A stretch of 8,074 nucleotides of DNA, taken from an uncultured Kingella sp. Lineage in GTDB: Bacteria; Pseudomonadota; Gammaproteobacteria; Burkholderiales; Neisseriaceae. The stretch's first letter is position 1. Every line of letters starts with the position of its first letter. This document shows positions 6,979 to 8,074 of this stretch, piece after piece. The stretch is from positions 1-8,074 of the forward strand of contig CAKARD010000061.1 of the NCBI GenBank assembly GCA_916720425.1, written 5' to 3'. Position numbers and translations under genes: made by a program. The notes beneath the pieces are model-generated. The model was not told the DNA's origin and made no database searches. It was given only the letters and a program-made list of their open reading frames with translations.

Positions 6979-7764
6979 TTACTCACCATCATTTAAGGCA
7001 TTAATGCTATAACCGCCATCTACATAAGTTATTTCGCCTGTAATACCTGACGAAAGATCGGATAACAAAAATGCTGCTGTATTCCCTACTTCTTCAATGG
7101 TGACATTGCGGCGTAAAGGATTTTGATTGGCCACATGCGCCAACAATTTACCAAAATCTGCAATGCCAGATGCAGCCAAGGTTTTTATGGGACCAGCAGA
7201 AATCCCATTGCAGCGTATGCCTTCTTTACCCAAGCAAGATGCAGTAAAACGAATGCCCGCTTCCAAACTGGCTTTTGCCATACCCATAACGTTATAATTG
7301 GGAATAGCACGAACCGCACCCAAATAACTTAATGCAACAATAGAGGCGTTACGATTTTGCATCATGGGACGTGCTGCCTTAGCCAAGGCAGGCAAACTAT
7401 ATGCTGAAACTTCATGCGCCGTATTAAATGCCTCACGACTCATGCTATCTAAAAAATCACCACTTAACGCTTCTTTAGGTGCAAATGCAATCGCATGAAC
7501 CAATCCATCCAAGCCGTCCCAGCGTTGTCCCAATTGTTCAAAAGTGTGTGCAATTTCTTCATCGCTTTGTACATCACAACGAAACACATGCTCTGAATCA
7601 AAACTTGCGGCCAATTTGCGTACACGTTCTTCCAATTTATCTACCACATAAGTAAATGCCAATTCGGCACCTTGTTCATGGCAGGCTTTAGCAATACCAT
7701 AAGCAATAGAACGTTCAGAAATCATGCCTGTAATTAAAATCTTTTTGCCTTGCAAAAATCCCAT
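6979..7764 (-). CDS. fabI: Enoyl-[acyl-carrier-protein] reductase (NADH), FabI
   Basis: FabI reduces trans-2-enoyl-ACP to acyl-ACP with NADH, the final step of each fatty-acid elongation cycle, in the cytoplasm as a tetramer. This 261-residue protein has the normal length (E. coli 262) and is a short-chain dehydrogenase/reductase of the FabI branch. The N-terminal cofactor loop is GMISERSIAYG (13-23). The catalytic triad matches E. coli Tyr146/Tyr156/Lys163 as Tyr147 in SYLGA, Tyr157 in IPNYNVMG and Lys164 in MAKAS. SAGPIKTLAASGI (189-201) is the substrate-loop region, and the protein ends with the family's DGGYSI strand. The start ATG (7764-7762) has AAGGA ten bases upstream (7779-7775). At position 93, where E. 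coli has Gly, this protein has Ala (HAIAFAP); Ala also occurs in other FabI proteins such as S. aureus. The close match to Neisseria FabI, from memory, is the main taxonomic clue. It lies downstream of lepB in the same direction. Confidence 0.96.
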   Translation of the reverse strand: MGFLQGKKILITGMISERSIAYGIAKACHEQGAELAFTYVVDKLEERVRKLAASFDSEHVFRCDVQSDEEIAHTFEQLGQRWDGLDGLVHAIAFAPKEALSGDFLDSMSREAFNTAHEVSAYSLPALAKAARPMMQNRNASIVALSYLGAVRAIPNYNVMGMAKASLEAGIRFTASCLGKEGIRCNGISAGPIKTLAASGIADFGKLLAHVANQNPLRRNVTIEEVGNTAAFLLSDLSSGITGEITYVDGGYSINALNDGE

Positions 7765-7796
7765 TATGTTTATATCCTTAAAATAAAAAACGCATT

Positions 7797-7825
7797 ATTA
7801 TAATGTGTTCAGGCAGAATAAACAT
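7797..7825 (-). promoter_or_regulatory. Candidate fabI promoter
   Basis: On the minus strand a perfect TATAAT (7802-7797) sits 32 bases before the fabI ATG, which would give a leader of roughly 25 bases. The hexamer 17 bases upstream (ATGTTT, 7825-7820) is a poor -35 match and lies inside the hairpin at 7812-7838. The position is sensible for a separate fabI promoter after lepB, but one box alone is modest support. Confidence 0.38.
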
Positions 7826-7848
7826 CCGTTTATCTGCCCTATTTTTTT
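7812..7848 (+). terminator. Hairpin with T-run in the lepB-fabI gap, oriented opposite to both genes
   Basis: Bases 7812-7823 pair with 7828-7838 as an 11-bp stem with one bulged A (7817) and the loop ATCC. A seven-T run follows at 7842-7848 on the + strand. That is the classical terminator form for + strand transcription, yet lepB and fabI are both on the minus strand. On the minus strand the stem lacks a U-run directly after it. The nearest is T6 some 26 bases on, after a weak 5-bp AT hairpin. It may attenuate lepB read-through poorly or block antisense RNA. Confidence 0.5.
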
Positions 7849-7859
7849 GTTAAATGATA

Positions 7860-8074
7860 TTAATCAATCACAGTGCCAATACGACTTAATTCACCTAAAT
7901 TAAGCCAAACTAAAAATGCTTTTCCCACAATAAAACGATCATCTACAAAGCCCCAATAGCGACTGTCCGCACTGGCATCACGATTATCGCCCATAGCAAA
8001 ATACATGCCTTCTGGCACTTTGCAAGTAAAACTGCTGCCATCTTCGGCGTATTGGCAATTTTGTTGCAATGACT
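7860..8074 (-). CDS. lepB: Signal peptidase I, C-terminal fragment cut by the window edge
   Basis: Only the last 70 codons of the gene are inside the window, and the frame stays open to the right edge. LepB is the inner-membrane serine protease that cuts signal peptides from exported proteins on the periplasmic side. The fragment carries conserved box E, GDNRDASADSRYWGFV, followed by the family ending VGKAFLVWLN and SRIGT. The membrane anchors and the Ser/Lys catalytic pair lie outside. Box E normally reads GDNRDNSxDSR; here the second Asn (E. coli Asn277 by my alignment) is Ala, encoded GCC, while the Asp, Ser and Arg positions around it are kept. Two cysteines about 11 residues apart precede box E. 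The leftmost possible start in the window is a TTG at 8069, which is internal Leu, not the real start. fabI follows 95 bases downstream in the same direction. Confidence 0.93.
   Translation of the reverse strand, partial: SLQQNCQYAEDGSSFTCKVPEGMYFAMGDNRDASADSRYWGFVDDRFIVGKAFLVWLNLGELSRIGTVID

Noticed and set aside
7123..7332. Plus-strand open frame inside fabI
   Set aside because: It is antisense to a complete, conserved gene and shows no protein family features.

Overview
The window looks like ordinary chromosome from a low-to-moderate-GC betaproteobacterium, most likely a member of the Neisseriaceae. The main ground is the FabI-type enoyl reductase, which matches what I remember of Neisseria FabI almost throughout (for example its GMISERSIAYG cofactor loop). 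The large single-chain PurL and the LepB tail fit the same group. This is an inference from memory of protein families, not a database result. No canonical Neisseriaceae DNA uptake sequence was found by eye.

Layout. Positions 1-3264 (+) hold the C-terminal five sixths of purL (purine synthesis), cut by the left edge. Four bases later comes a 76-residue S4 RNA-binding protein of the YbcJ type (3269-3499, +), probably co-translated with purL. A 226-base intergenic stretch follows (3500-3725). It contains a nested inverted repeat with a T-run, a protein-like reading frame on the minus strand with no usable start, and an AT-rich block with a weak promoter candidate.

Next is a two-gene operon on the + strand. 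One gene encodes a 357-residue Mre11/SbcD-like calcineurin-type phosphoesterase (3726-4799). The other encodes a 700-residue Rad50/SbcC-like ABC ATPase with a zinc hook (4783-6885), and the two overlap by 17 bases. Their sizes and the ATPase signature motif resemble phage recombination nucleases (the T4 gp47/gp46 class) more than cellular SbcD/SbcC. All catalytic and metal-binding motifs are intact. The ATPase coiled-coil arms are extraordinarily rich in glutamine. A strong symmetrical terminator (6920-6955) closes the operon.

On the minus strand are fabI (7764-6979, complete, the last step of fatty-acid elongation) and, upstream of it, the 3' end of lepB (8074-7860, signal peptidase I, cut by the right edge). 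A hairpin and a candidate fabI promoter lie between them.

The purL-S4 and lepB-fabI blocks are housekeeping. The Mre11/Rad50-like pair between them is the accessory-looking item and the best candidate for something little described: a compact, probably phage-derived DNA end-processing complex fixed at a chromosomal locus, for repair, recombination or defence. No integrase, tRNA, attachment repeats or insertion sequence was seen around it.
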